NCBI RefSeq assembly: GCF_900215145.1
Contig: NZ_OBDO01000006.1
Location: 186,001-250,000 of the forward strand
Source of the DNA: Geodermatophilus sabuli
GTDB taxonomy: Bacteria > Actinomycetota > Actinomycetes > Mycobacteriales > Geodermatophilaceae
Direction of reading: 5' to 3'
DNA length: 64,000 bases
Made by a program: the position numbers and the translations under genes. The notes below the pieces were generated by a model. It was not told where the DNA came from, did no database searches, and was given only the letters and a program-made list of their open reading frames with translations. The stretch's first letter is position 1. Every line of letters starts with the position of its first letter. Shown piece after piece: positions 45,346-54,023 of this stretch.

Positions 45346-46239
45346 GTGGACACACGGCAGCTGCGGTACTTCCTCGCCGTCGTCGACGCCGGCAGCGTGC
45401 ACCGGGCGGCTGAGCACCTCTACGTCGCCCAGCCCTCGGTCTCCCAGGCGCTGCGGACGCTGGAGCGGGACCTGGGCAGCCTGCTGTTCCACCGCACCGG
45501 ACGGCGTCTGGTGCTCACCGCTGCCGGACGGGCACTGATCGGTCCTGCCCGCGAGGTGATGCGCGGACTGGACCTGGCCCGGGCGACCGTGGCGGCCGTC
45601 GAGGGACTGCTGGGCGGGGAGTTGGTCATCGCGACGATGCCCTCGCAGTCGGTCAGCCCGCTCACCGGCATGATCGCCACCTTCGCCGCCCGGCACCCGC
45701 TGGTGCAGCTCACCGTCCGCGGGGCGAGCACGCCCACCGACGTGCACGGGATGCTCGCCACCGGCGACGCCGAACTCGGGTTGGTGGCCACCGCGTCCTC
45801 CGCACCGGAATCGCCGGAGCTGAGGGTCCTGCACCTGGAGACGCAGCGTTTCGCCCTCCTGGCCGGGGACGAGGCGGCACTGCCCGCCGGGGACCCCGTG
45901 CGCCCGGCCGATCTCGCCGGCCGCGCGCTCATCGTCGGCCAGCAGGGCACCGCGATGCGCCGGGTGGCCGACACTCTGCGCCGCCAGGTCCCCGACATCC
46001 GGTTCGCGGTCGAGGTGGAGCACCGGGAGGCGGTGTTGCCGCTGGTGCTGACGGGGGTCGGGATCGCCGTCGTCCCCGACTCGTGGCAGGCACTCGCCCG
46101 GTCGGCCGGTGCAGCCGTCCGCGCGCTGGACTGCCCCGACGTCCTGCAGGTGTCGCTGGTGTACCGGTCGGGCCGGCTCAGCCCGGCCGCCGCGGCCTTC
46201 CTCGAGCTGACGCGGGCGGTCGTCGACCCGTCCGGCTGA
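45346..46239 (+). CDS. LysR-family regulator, likely of D-tartrate use
   Basis: 297 residues from GTG 45346, where GGAGG is 5 bases upstream. The HTH region reads LRYFLAVVDAGSVHRAAEHLYVAQPSVSQALRTLERDL. The co-inducer domain follows from GELVIATMPSQSVSPLTGM. It lies directly upstream of the dehydrogenase stub and the D-tartrate dehydratase gene, all on the same strand, so it probably senses tartrate or a related acid. The inference rests on position only. Confidence 0.88.
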   Translation: MDTRQLRYFLAVVDAGSVHRAAEHLYVAQPSVSQALRTLERDLGSLLFHRTGRRLVLTAAGRALIGPAREVMRGLDLARATVAAVEGLLGGELVIATMPSQSVSPLTGMIATFAARHPLVQLTVRGASTPTDVHGMLATGDAELGLVATASSAPESPELRVLHLETQRFALLAGDEAALPAGDPVRPADLAGRALIVGQQGTAMRRVADTLRRQVPDIRFAVEVEHREAVLPLVLTGVGIAVVPDSWQALARSAGAAVRALDCPDVLQVSLVYRSGRLSPAAAAFLELTRAVVDPSG

Positions 46240-46310
46240 TAGGCACAGCCTCTCGACGGGCGAAGATCTACGTCTTGGACCTGCGAAGCGGAGCCCGGTC
46301 CACTGGACCC

Positions 46311-46466
46311 ATGACGCGCTGTCGCATCGCCCTCATCCCCGATGACGGCATCGGCATCCCGCGCGACCGCGGGACCCACGAGTTGCGCGAGACGGTGCAG
46401 TGCCTCGCCGCCGAGCGGTCCACCGCAGCGCCCACATCCCATCCCCGAACGGAGACCATGCGATGA
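46311..46466 (+). pseudogene. N-terminal stub of an isocitrate/isopropylmalate/tartrate dehydrogenase-type gene
   Basis: A 51-codon frame starting MTRCRIALIPDDGIGIPRD. The first 15 residues match the universal start of this decarboxylating dehydrogenase family (IAxIPGDGIG), with Asp in place of the conserved Gly. The rest shows no further match and the frame ends 2 bases into the D-tartrate dehydratase start. Tartrate dehydrogenases belong to this family, so a tartrate gene may once have preceded the dehydratase. Confidence 0.55.
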
Positions 46467-47629
46467 AGATCCGATCAGTGCACGAAGGGGTCGTCCCGAT
46501 CAGCTCCTCGATCCGCAACGCCTGGATCGACTTCAGCTCGATGGACTGCTCGATCGTGGCGATCGTCAGCGACGTGGTGCGCGACGGGAAGCCGGTGGTC
46601 GGCTACGGCTTCAACTCCAACGGCCGCTACAGCGCCGGTGAGATCCTGCGCCGCCGCATCCTCCCGCGGCTCACCGCCGCCGAACCGGATGCCCTGCTGA
46701 ACGAGGCCGGGGAGCTGGACCCCACCAGAGCGTGGCCGATCATGATGGACAACGAGAAGCCCGGTGGCCACGGTGAGCGTTCCGTCGCCGTCGGCGTCGT
46801 CGACATGGCCCTGTTCGACCTGGCCGCGAAGATCGCCGACCAGCCGTTGTACCGGTACCTGTCGGACCGGTACGGCGACGGGCAGCCCGACGACTCCGTG
46901 TTCGTGTACGCCGCCGGCGGCTACTACGCCCCAGGCAAGGGCCTGAGCGACCTGCAGGACGAGATGCGCGGGTTCCTCGACCAGGGCTACCGCGTCGTGA
47001 AGATGAAGATCGGCGGCGCGGACCTGTCGGAGGACCTCCAGCGCATCGAGGCCGTCCTCGAGGTCCTCGACGGCGACGGCTCGCGGCTGGCGGTCGACGT
47101 CAACGGCCGCTTCGACCTCGACACCGCCCTGCGGTACGGCCGCGCGATCGAGCCCTATGGTCTCTTCTGGTACGAGGAGGTCGGCGACCCGCTGGACTAC
47201 CAGCTGAACGCGGTCTTGTCCGAGCACTACAGCGGCCCCATCGCGACCGGCGAGAACCTGTTCTCGGTCCAGGACGCACGCAACCTCATCCGCTACGGCG
47301 GGATGCGCGCCGATCGGGACTACCTGCAGTTCGACCCCGCGCTCAGCTACGGCCTGACCGAGTACCTGCGCACCCAGGAGATGCTCGCCCAGCACGGCTG
47401 GTCCTCGCGCCGCTGCATCCCGCACGGCGGGCACCAGTTCTCCCTGCACATCGCTGCCGCCCTCAAGCTCGGCGGCAACGAGTCCTACCCCGGGGAGTTC
47501 CAGCCCACCGGCGGCTTCGCCGACGATGCCGTGGTCCGCGACAGCCGAGTCGGACTCACCGAGATCCCCGGCATCGGCTTCGAGGGCAAGCAGGCCTTCT
47601 ACGACGTGCTGCGGCGGCTCCACGAGTGA
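46463..47629 (+). CDS. tarD: D(-)-tartrate dehydratase (enolase superfamily)
   Basis: 388 residues, nearly the length of the characterised Bradyrhizobium enzyme, which it resembles throughout. It dehydrates D-tartrate to oxaloacetate. Specific segments are VGYGFNSNGRYSAGEIL, NEKPGGHGERSVAVGVVDMA, VVKMKIGGADLSED (catalytic Lys about residue 182), the metal ligands in AVDVNGRF, WYEEVGDPLDY and ATGENLFS, and the catalytic histidine in IPHGGHQFSLHI. The start overlaps the stub by 4 bases. A LysR gene is upstream. No dedicated tartrate transporter is next to it. Confidence 0.93.
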   Translation: MKIRSVHEGVVPISSSIRNAWIDFSSMDCSIVAIVSDVVRDGKPVVGYGFNSNGRYSAGEILRRRILPRLTAAEPDALLNEAGELDPTRAWPIMMDNEKPGGHGERSVAVGVVDMALFDLAAKIADQPLYRYLSDRYGDGQPDDSVFVYAAGGYYAPGKGLSDLQDEMRGFLDQGYRVVKMKIGGADLSEDLQRIEAVLEVLDGDGSRLAVDVNGRFDLDTALRYGRAIEPYGLFWYEEVGDPLDYQLNAVLSEHYSGPIATGENLFSVQDARNLIRYGGMRADRDYLQFDPALSYGLTEYLRTQEMLAQHGWSSRRCIPHGGHQFSLHIAAALKLGGNESYPGEFQPTGGFADDAVVRDSRVGLTEIPGIGFEGKQAFYDVLRRLHE

Positions 47630-47879
47630 TCGCCTCGGCGTTGACCGGCTGGGACCTCGGCGGCGCGCGGGCGGTTCAGTCGCGCGGCGGTGAAGCGCGG
47701 CTGAGGCACCGGGCGACCCGGCGAGAACGGGTCGAGTTCCGCTCACCGGAGCGCATGCGGTGTGACGGCGCGCGGCCGCACTGTGGGGAGAATCACTTCC
47801 GCCCCTTGTCCCATGACACCGCCTCTGGTTCCCTCATGCGAAACCAGTCTCGAATGACGCAACACGATTGGGGAGTGTC
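47630..47879. promoter_or_regulatory. promoter region of the BCCT transporter
   Basis: 250 bases without a gene. Near the transporter start, GACGCAAC at 47856-47863 is followed by ACG; on the minus strand this reads GTTGCGTC, the left half of the inverted repeat at 52681. It may be a half-site for the IclR regulator of the betaine genes. This is weak evidence. Confidence 0.3.
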
Positions 47880-49853
47880 ATGGAGCAACCGCGCAGCGAG
47901 GAAGGCCCGCGCCCGCACCCGCTGAGCCGCTCGGAGGACGTCGGAGCCGATCCGATTCCGGGGACCGGGGCCGGCGCCGCGGGAGAGCAGCACCCCACCG
48001 TCCAGGCCGCGGATGTGTCCGTCACCGGGACCCACCCCGCCATCGCGGAGCCACCACCCTGCGTTGCCGACCGCCACTGGGCCGTGGACAGGGTCCTGTT
48101 CGCCATTGCCGCGGCCATGGCCCTGGGCTTCGTGGTCTGGGGCTTCGCGACGCCAACGGGGCTGGGCACGGTGAGCGGGTCCGTCCTCGGCTGGGTCACC
48201 GGGAATCTCGGGTGGCTGTTCGTCCTCCTCGCGTCGGCGTTCGTCATCTACGTGATCTGGCTGGCGGCCAGCAAGTACGGGCGGATCCCGCTGGGGCGTG
48301 ACGACGAACGGCCGGAGTTCCGCACCATCTCGTGGATCGCGATGATGTTCAGCGCCGGCATGGGCATCGGGTTGATGTTCTTCGGAGTCGCTGAGCCGCT
48401 GTCGCACTACGTCTCCCCGCCGCCGCTCACGACCGAGGCCGAGTCGTCCCAGGCCATCGAGACGGCGATGGCGACCACGCTGTTCCACTGGACGCTGCAC
48501 CCGTGGGCGATGTACGCCGTCGTCGGTCTGGCCATCGCCTACGGCACCTTCCGACGGGGCCGCCGTCAGCTGATCAGCTCCGCCTTCATCCCGTTGCTCG
48601 GCGAGCGGAGGGCCGCGGGTCCGGCCGGCCGGGTCATCGACGTCCTGGCGATCTTCGCGACGCTGTTCGGGTCGGCGGCCTCGCTCGGGCTGGGTGCCCT
48701 GCAGATCGGCAGCGGGGTCGAGATCCTCGGCTGGGGCGGGGACGTCGGCAACGGCATCCTGGTCGCGATCATCGCGGTGCTGACCGCGGCGTTCGTCGCA
48801 TCCGCCGTCTCGGGCATCGCTCGCGGGATCCAGTGGCTGTCCAACATCAACATGGTCCTGGCACTGGTTCTCGCGCTGTTCGTCTTCGTGCTCGGTCCGA
48901 CGATCTTCATCCTCAACCTGATCCCCGACGCGGTCGGCAGCTACTTCTCCGACCTGGGCGAGATGGCCGCACGCACCGAGGCCACCGGTGGTGACCCGAT
49001 GGCCGCCTGGCTGCGCGGCTGGACGGTCTTCTACTGGGCGTGGTGGATCAGCTGGACGCCGTTCGTCGGTCTGTTCATCGCCCGCATCAGCCGGGGCCGC
49101 ACCATCCGCCAGTTCGTCACCGGCGTGCTCCTGGTGCCCAGTCTGGTCAGCTTGCTCTGGTTCGCCGTGTTCGGCGGTGCGGGGATCGCCGCGCAGCGCG
49201 ACGGCCTCGACGTCGCCGGTCAGGGCACCACCGAGGGGCAGCTGTTCGCCGTCCTGGGGCAGTACCCCCTGTCCACCGCCGCGACCGTGCTCGTGATGGT
49301 CCTCGTGGGGATCTTCTTCGTCTCCGGTGCTGACGCGGCCTCGATCGTCATGGGGTCGCTCTCGCAACGCGGCACCCTGGAACCCAGCCGTTCGGTCGTC
49401 GTCTTCTGGGGCGTCGTGATGGGTTCCGTCGCAGCGATCATGCTGCTCCTGGGCGAGGACGGCGCGGCCCTGACCGGGCTGCAGAACCTGACGATCATCG
49501 CGGCGCTGCCGTTCGCCCTCGTGATGGCGGCGTTGGCCGTGAGTCTGGTCAAGGACCTCCGCCGCGACCCCATCGTCCTGCGGGGCAACTACGCCACCCT
49601 GGCGATCCAGCAGGCCGTCGTCGACGGCATCCGCCGCCACGGCGACGACTTCGTCCTGGTGGTGGAGAAGACCCCGAGCGGGCCATCGGACACCGCCGCG
49701 GCGCAGGCGCTCTCCGTGGGCTCGGAGGTGAACGGCCCGCTCTCGGTCAGCCCGAGCGGCAACTTCGTGGCGTCGGCCGGCGGCGTCCCTGTCCCTGCGC
49801 CGCCTCAGCCCAAGGCGGAGGCGATGGGCAGGCCGTCGGATCCGCGCGACTAG
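47880..49853 (+). CDS. BCCT-family transporter (choline/glycine betaine)
   Basis: 657 residues with 12 hydrophobic segments. The polar N-terminus of about 65 residues precedes the first helix. BCCT signatures include ISWIAMMFSAGMGIGLMFFG (the glycine-rich helix 3), FHWTLHPWAMYAVVGLAIAY with the substrate-binding tryptophan box, and FYWAWWISWTPFVGLFIARIS. The C-terminal tail is Pro- and Ser-rich. The ATG at 47880 has GGGGAG 4 bases upstream. With the betaine-demethylating genes next door, glycine betaine or choline is the likely substrate, for nutrition as much as osmoprotection. Confidence 0.9.
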   Translation: MEQPRSEEGPRPHPLSRSEDVGADPIPGTGAGAAGEQHPTVQAADVSVTGTHPAIAEPPPCVADRHWAVDRVLFAIAAAMALGFVVWGFATPTGLGTVSGSVLGWVTGNLGWLFVLLASAFVIYVIWLAASKYGRIPLGRDDERPEFRTISWIAMMFSAGMGIGLMFFGVAEPLSHYVSPPPLTTEAESSQAIETAMATTLFHWTLHPWAMYAVVGLAIAYGTFRRGRRQLISSAFIPLLGERRAAGPAGRVIDVLAIFATLFGSAASLGLGALQIGSGVEILGWGGDVGNGILVAIIAVLTAAFVASAVSGIARGIQWLSNINMVLALVLALFVFVLGPTIFILNLIPDAVGSYFSDLGEMAARTEATGGDPMAAWLRGWTVFYWAWWISWTPFVGLFIARISRGRTIRQFVTGVLLVPSLVSLLWFAVFGGAGIAAQRDGLDVAGQGTTEGQLFAVLGQYPLSTAATVLVMVLVGIFFVSGADAASIVMGSLSQRGTLEPSRSVVVFWGVVMGSVAAIMLLLGEDGAALTGLQNLTIIAALPFALVMAALAVSLVKDLRRDPIVLRGNYATLAIQQAVVDGIRRHGDDFVLVVEKTPSGPSDTAAAQALSVGSEVNGPLSVSPSGNFVASAGGVPVPAPPQPKAEAMGRPSDPRD

Positions 49854-49876
49854 GGACCTCGGCCGGCGGGTGAGGG

Positions 49877-49921
49877 CCTCCCGGCACCGGAGCTGCTGCG
49901 TGTCGCTCCGGTGCCGGGAGG
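49877..49921. terminator. terminator of the BCCT transporter gene
   Basis: CCTCCCGGCACCGGAG and CTCCGGTGCCGGGAGG form a perfect 16-bp stem with a 13-base loop, 23 bases after the stop codon. Confidence 0.88.
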
Positions 49922-50032
49922 CTCCGCCTGCCGCACCGGGCCCGACACCGCCCGTTGAAAACGGTGTGACGAAATCGGAGATGCCCGCCGGGGCGCGGCG
50001 GAACTGCTCACCGAGTCGATGCGCACCGCCGC

Positions 50033-50062
50033 GGACCGCCGTCACCGAAGCGACGGCGGTCC
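50033..50062. terminator. terminator of the minus-strand reductase gene
   Basis: GGACCGCCGTC and GACGGCGGTCC form a perfect 11-bp stem with an 8-base loop, downstream of the reductase stop at 50116. Confidence 0.8.
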
Positions 50063-50115
50063 GAGGGTGATGAGCTACGGCCGTGGGCCGCCCGCCCGCG
50101 GCGGGGGGTGGAGCG

Positions 50116-51288
50116 TCAGGACGTCGCCGGCACGGCCGAGCGGAGCTGCCGGCGCCACCGGGTGAACAGGCGCGGCTGGTTCATCCCGAGGACGGCAACG
50201 GGGTGCCCGTCGCGCTCGTAGGCCACCAGGAAGCTGCGGTCGGCGCAGCTGCCCTCCACCACGCGGGCGACGTCACCGTCTCGACGCGACCCCGCGAACT
50301 GGATGCGGGCGCCGTACTGGTCGGACCAGAAGTAGGGGACCGGGGTGGGCGCCGGCCCTCCCGTGCCCAGCAGGGTGGCGACCGCGGCGGCGGGCTGCTC
50401 CAGTGCGTGGGTCCAGTGCTCGATGCGGACGTGCCGCCCGTGGGAGGCCGACCACGCCGCGGCGCAGTCGCCGACGGCGACCACGCCCGGGATGGTGGTG
50501 GCGCCGCGCGCGTCGGTGAGGACGCCGTTGCCGAGGGCCACGCCGGAGTCGGCCAGCCACTCGGTGTTGGGCGTGGCGCCGATGCCCACGACCACCACGT
50601 CGGCGGGCAGGCGCGTGCCGTCAGTCAGGTCGACGGCCTCGACCCTGCCGGTGCCGACCAGCCCCGCGACCCCGGTGCCGGTCAGCAGCCGGGTGCCGTG
50701 GTCGGCGTGCAACTCCGCGCAGACGCCACCCATCTCCGGGCCCAGGGGACCGGCGAGCGGGACGGGCTGGGTCTCGACGACGGTCACCTGGAGCCCGAGC
50801 GTGCGGGCCGTGGAGGCGACCTCCGCGCCGATGAAGCCGGCGCCGATGACGACGAGCCGTTCGGCCGTGGCCAGGTCCACCCGGAGCGCGATCGCGTCGT
50901 CCAACGAGCGCAGCACGTGCACACCGTCGAGCCCCTTCCCCCCGGGCAGGCGCCGAGCGCGGGCCCCGGTGGCGAGGACGACGCCGTCGGCCCGCACCTC
51001 GCTGCCGTCGTGCAGCAGCACCGAGCGGCTCCGGTGGTCCAGGCCGACCGCCGTCGTGCCCAGCCGCCACTCGAGGCGCAGCTCCGCATCGTCGGGTGCG
51101 CCCAGGGTGATGTCCTCCAGCGACGCCGTGCCGGCCAGGAAGCCCTTGGACAGGGGTGGGCGGTCGTAGGGGGCGTGCACCTCGTCGCCGATGACCACGA
51201 TGCGGCCGTCATAGGACTGGTCGCGGAGCGCGCGCGCAGCCGAGAGGCCGGCCAGCGAGGCTCCGACCACGGCGATCGTGGGGCTCAT
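50116..51288 (-). CDS. FAD-dependent ferredoxin reductase of a Rieske oxygenase system
   Basis: 390 residues of the rubredoxin/ferredoxin reductase family with two dinucleotide folds: IAVVGASLAGLSAARAL for FAD and LVVIGAGFIGAEVASTA for NAD(P)H. YDRPPLSKGFL and GVVAVGDCAAAW are also standard. The C-terminal domain includes VPYFWSDQYGARIQFAG. It should move electrons from NAD(P)H to the Rieske ferredoxin encoded directly upstream, with which it overlaps by 4 bases. By context the final acceptor is the GbcA-like oxygenase at 52829, divergently transcribed. Confidence 0.87.
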   Translation of the reverse strand: MSPTIAVVGASLAGLSAARALRDQSYDGRIVVIGDEVHAPYDRPPLSKGFLAGTASLEDITLGAPDDAELRLEWRLGTTAVGLDHRSRSVLLHDGSEVRADGVVLATGARARRLPGGKGLDGVHVLRSLDDAIALRVDLATAERLVVIGAGFIGAEVASTARTLGLQVTVVETQPVPLAGPLGPEMGGVCAELHADHGTRLLTGTGVAGLVGTGRVEAVDLTDGTRLPADVVVVGIGATPNTEWLADSGVALGNGVLTDARGATTIPGVVAVGDCAAAWSASHGRHVRIEHWTHALEQPAAAVATLLGTGGPAPTPVPYFWSDQYGARIQFAGSRRDGDVARVVEGSCADRSFLVAYERDGHPVAVLGMNQPRLFTRWRRQLRSAVPATS

Positions 51289-51605
51289 GCGGCACCGTCC
51301 GCGGCGGTCCCCGGCTGCACGTAGATCGTGCCGTCCTGGACGACGACCCGGTGCGTGCCGACCGGTGTCTTGGCCGGCGGGCCGGACACCTTCCCGGTGC
51401 GCAGGTCGAAGCAGGAGGCGTGCAGGGGGCACTCGACGGCGCAGCCGTCCACCCAGCCATCGGCCAGCGACGCGTCCTGGTGGGTGCACGTGTCGTCGAT
51501 CGCGTAGAAGTCGCCGTCGACGTTGAAGACCGCGATGGGCTCGTCGGCGTCGACTCGGATCGCCTCGCCGGGCGGCAGCGCGGTCGTGGGGCAGACCGGG
51601 ATCAT
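51285..51605 (-). CDS. Rieske [2Fe-2S] ferredoxin
   Basis: 106 residues. The cluster ligands are in DDTCTHQDASLADG (Cys-x-His) and VECPLHASCFDLRTG (Cys-x2-His), with normal spacing for a small Rieske ferredoxin. It starts MIPVCPTTALPPGEAIRV, and the ATG has GGAGG 5 bases upstream. It is the electron carrier between the adjacent reductase and a terminal oxygenase. It is divergent from the IclR gene, and their shared intergenic region has candidate operator repeats. Confidence 0.9.
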   Translation of the reverse strand: MIPVCPTTALPPGEAIRVDADEPIAVFNVDGDFYAIDDTCTHQDASLADGWVDGCAVECPLHASCFDLRTGKVSGPPAKTPVGTHRVVVQDGTIYVQPGTAADGAA

Positions 51606-51626
51606 GGGGCCCTCCAAGCGGCGTTT

Positions 51627-51662
51627 GTTGCTTCCAGCGCAACTCACTGCTGATAGCGCAAC
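51627..51662. promoter_or_regulatory. candidate IclR operator between the ferredoxin and iclR-type genes
   Basis: GTTGC-N7-GCAAC forms an inverted repeat at 51627-51643, and its right half AGCGCAAC is repeated at 51655-51662, 11 bases further on. A similar GTTGC-N7-GCGAC occurs before the oxygenase gene at 52681. The arrangement suits an IclR dimer pair. Confidence 0.5.
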
Positions 51663-51734
51663 AGCATCGTCGCGCACCTGGGCGCCGTCAAGTGAGACGA
51701 CGGCGCCCAGCGGGCCGAGACCTACCCTGAGGCC

Positions 51735-52535
51735 ATGAGTGGGCCGCAGAGTGTGAACGCCGGGCGTGGTTCGGTTGCCGCGGTGCAGTCCGTGGACCGC
51801 GCGCTGAGCGTCCTCGAGATCCTGGCGGCCCACGGAGAGGCCGGCGTCACGGAGGTGGCTGCCGAGCTCGGTGTGCACAAGTCCACCGCGTTCCGGCTGG
51901 TCGCGGTGCTGGAGAGCCGGGGCTTCGTCGAGCAGTTGGCCGACCGGGGCAAGTACCGGCTGGGCTTCGGGGTCGTGCGCCTGGCCGGCGCCGCTGCGGC
52001 GCAGCTGGACATCGCCCAGCAGGGGCGCCGGATCTGCGAGTCGCTAGCTGCCGACCTCGAGGAGACGGTCAACATCGCGATCCTGGACAGCGACCGGGCG
52101 GTGAACGTCAGCCAGGCCCGCGGGCCGGCGGCGCTCAGCACCCACAACTGGGTGGGCCAGGGCACCCCTCTGCACGCGACGTCGAGCGGCAAGGTGCTCC
52201 TGGCCCACGCTCCCGACGCCATCCGCAAGGGCGTGCTTTCCCGGGAGCTGCCGCGCCACACCCCGGCCACCATCACCGATCCCGAGGCGTTGCAACGGGA
52301 CCTCGACCGGATCGTCGAGCAGGGATGGGGATCGACGGCCGAGGAGTTCGAGGTCGGCCTCAGTGCCGTCGCCGCACCCGTCCGGGGTGCCGATGGAGAC
52401 GTCATCGCGGCGCTCAGCGTGTCGGGGCCGTCCTTCCGCATGGACGCGCAGGACTTCCCGCGGCTCGCCCGGCACGTCGTGGCGGGCGCCGAGGAGCTGA
52501 GCAGGAGGCTCGGCTTCTTCGGTCAGCGCGACTGA
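51735..52535 (+). CDS. IclR-family transcriptional regulator
   Basis: 266 residues. The N-terminal HTH is AVQSVDRALSVLEILAAHGE with AAELGVHKSTAFRLVAVLESRGFVEQ. The C-terminal effector domain shows LHATSSGKVLLAH and GWGSTAEEFEVGLSAVAAPV, which are standard IclR motifs. It is placed between the divergent ferredoxin/reductase pair and the oxygenase gene, so it probably controls both. Repeats of GTTGC-type sequence lie in both intergenic regions. The ligand is unknown, perhaps betaine or a demethylated derivative. Confidence 0.9.
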   Translation: MSGPQSVNAGRGSVAAVQSVDRALSVLEILAAHGEAGVTEVAAELGVHKSTAFRLVAVLESRGFVEQLADRGKYRLGFGVVRLAGAAAAQLDIAQQGRRICESLAADLEETVNIAILDSDRAVNVSQARGPAALSTHNWVGQGTPLHATSSGKVLLAHAPDAIRKGVLSRELPRHTPATITDPEALQRDLDRIVEQGWGSTAEEFEVGLSAVAAPVRGADGDVIAALSVSGPSFRMDAQDFPRLARHVVAGAEELSRRLGFFGQRD

Positions 52536-52680
52536 TCCGGCGCGGCGTCGCCGCCGAGGCGGGTCGTCGCGAGCCGGGGCAGAGGTGGGTGGCGCTCATC
52601 GACCGGCGGCCGGTCCTGCCGGCGCGGAGCCGGCGTGGTGTCACGTCCGGTTCGGGCTCGTCGCTGATGCCGCGTGGTTC

Positions 52681-52719
52681 GTTGCGTCTTGCGCGACCCG
52701 CTGTGTAATGTGCAACACA
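52681..52719. promoter_or_regulatory. candidate IclR operator upstream of the oxygenase gene
   Basis: GTTGCGTCTTGCGCGAC at 52681-52697 follows the GTTGC-N7-GCRAC pattern of the site at 51627. Next to it, TGTGT and ACACA flank AATGTGCA (52702-52719), and that stretch reads GTTGCACATTACAC on the minus strand. The region is 110-150 bases upstream of the oxygenase start. Confidence 0.45.
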
Positions 52720-52828
52720 CCGGTCGTCCAGAGCTCGCTGGCGGATGACGACCGTGGCCAGTCGCAGACATCTGCGTTGTCCGACTCCCGGCGTCCCTCC
52801 GATCGCCGACGGAACCCAGAGGTGCCGT

Positions 52829-53950
52829 ATGACCACCACCGAACAGCCCGCGAGCCTCATCTCCACGCTGCCGGGCCACTACTACACCGACCCCGCCGTG
52901 TTCGCGCTGGAGCAGTCCCACGTCTTCGAGGACATGTGGTTCTGCGCCGTGCGATCGGGCGACCTGGCGAAGCCCGGCTCCTTCAAGAAGGTCCAGGTGG
53001 GCCGCGAGAGCGTCCTCGTGGTCCGCGGCCGGGACGGGCAGCTACGCGCGTTCCTCAACATCTGTCGGCACCGGGGTGCGCAGATCTGTACAGAGGAGTC
53101 GGGCGCGACCAACCGGGCCTTCCGGTGCCCGTACCACGCGTGGACCTACGACCTCGAGGGCAAGCTGATCGCGGCCCCCAACCTGACCAAGATGCCCGAC
53201 ATCGACCGGATCGAGTACGGCTTGGTGACCGTGGCGCTGCGTGAGTGGCTGGGGTACGCCTGGGTGTGTCTGGCGAAGGAACCACCGTCCTTCGAGCACG
53301 ACGTCATGGGCGACGTCGTCGAGCGCCTCGGGAGCGTGGAGGCGATCGAGCACTACGACCTCGACTCGCTGTCCGTGGGGCGCCGCGTCACCTACGACGT
53401 CCAGGCGAACTGGAAGCTCATCATCGAGAACTTCATGGAGTGCTACCACTGCGCGACGATCCACCCGGAGCTCACCGAGGTGCTCCCCGAGTTCGCCGAC
53501 GGCTACGCGGCGCAGTTCTTCGTCGGGCACGGCGCGGAGTTCGGGGACGACGTCAAGGGCTTCACCGTGGACGGCGGCGAGGGCTTCGACCGGCTCCCGG
53601 GCGTCGACGAGGACCACGACCGGCGCTACTACGCGATCACGGTCAAACCGACCGTCTTCATCAACCTCGTCCCGGACCACGTCATCTTCCACCGCATGTT
53701 CCCCGTCTCGGCCGACCGGACGATCGTGGAGTGCGACTGGCTGTACACGCACGACGTCGTCGAGTCGGGCAGGGACGTGTCGCGGTCGGTGGAGCTGTTC
53801 CACCGGGTGAACGAGCAGGACTTCGCGGCCTGTGAGCGGACCCAGCCGGCCATGTCCTCTCGTGCCTACGCCAACGGCGGCGTCCTCGTGCCCTCCGAGC
53901 ACCACATCGGTGCCTTCCACGAGTGGCTGACGCAGCGCCTGTCACGTTGA
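52829..53950 (+). CDS. Rieske non-heme iron oxygenase, GbcA-like (glycine betaine demethylase)
   Basis: 373 residues. The Rieske cluster ligands are Cys79-His81 in NICRHRGAQICTEE and Cys100-His103 in FRCPYHAWTYDLEG. The mononuclear iron ligands are in NWKLIIENFMECYHCATIHPEL, with an aspartate further along. The N-terminus reads ISTLPGHYYTDPAVFALEQ. It resembles glycine betaine monooxygenase large subunits and relatives acting on quaternary amines (stachydrine, carnitine), rather than aromatic dioxygenases. The BCCT transporter, sarcosine oxidase and formaldehyde genes nearby support betaine to dimethylglycine plus formaldehyde. An alternative start at 52745 is in frame. Confidence 0.82.
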   Translation: MTTTEQPASLISTLPGHYYTDPAVFALEQSHVFEDMWFCAVRSGDLAKPGSFKKVQVGRESVLVVRGRDGQLRAFLNICRHRGAQICTEESGATNRAFRCPYHAWTYDLEGKLIAAPNLTKMPDIDRIEYGLVTVALREWLGYAWVCLAKEPPSFEHDVMGDVVERLGSVEAIEHYDLDSLSVGRRVTYDVQANWKLIIENFMECYHCATIHPELTEVLPEFADGYAAQFFVGHGAEFGDDVKGFTVDGGEGFDRLPGVDEDHDRRYYAITVKPTVFINLVPDHVIFHRMFPVSADRTIVECDWLYTHDVVESGRDVSRSVELFHRVNEQDFAACERTQPAMSSRAYANGGVLVPSEHHIGAFHEWLTQRLSR

Positions 53951-53962
53951 GCTGGCACGCAC

Positions 53963-54005
53963 CGCTGCGGGGCCGGGAGGACGACGTCCTCCCGGCCCCG
54001 CAGCG
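53963..54005. terminator. long perfect terminator hairpin between convergent genes
   Basis: CGCTGCGGGGCCGGGAGGACG and its exact complement flank a single A, a 21-bp inverted repeat. The real loop will be several bases. It sits between the oxygenase (plus) and the MBL gene (minus), so it can end both transcripts. Confidence 0.9.
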
Positions 54006-54023
54006 CGGGTGCCTCGCCGTCGG

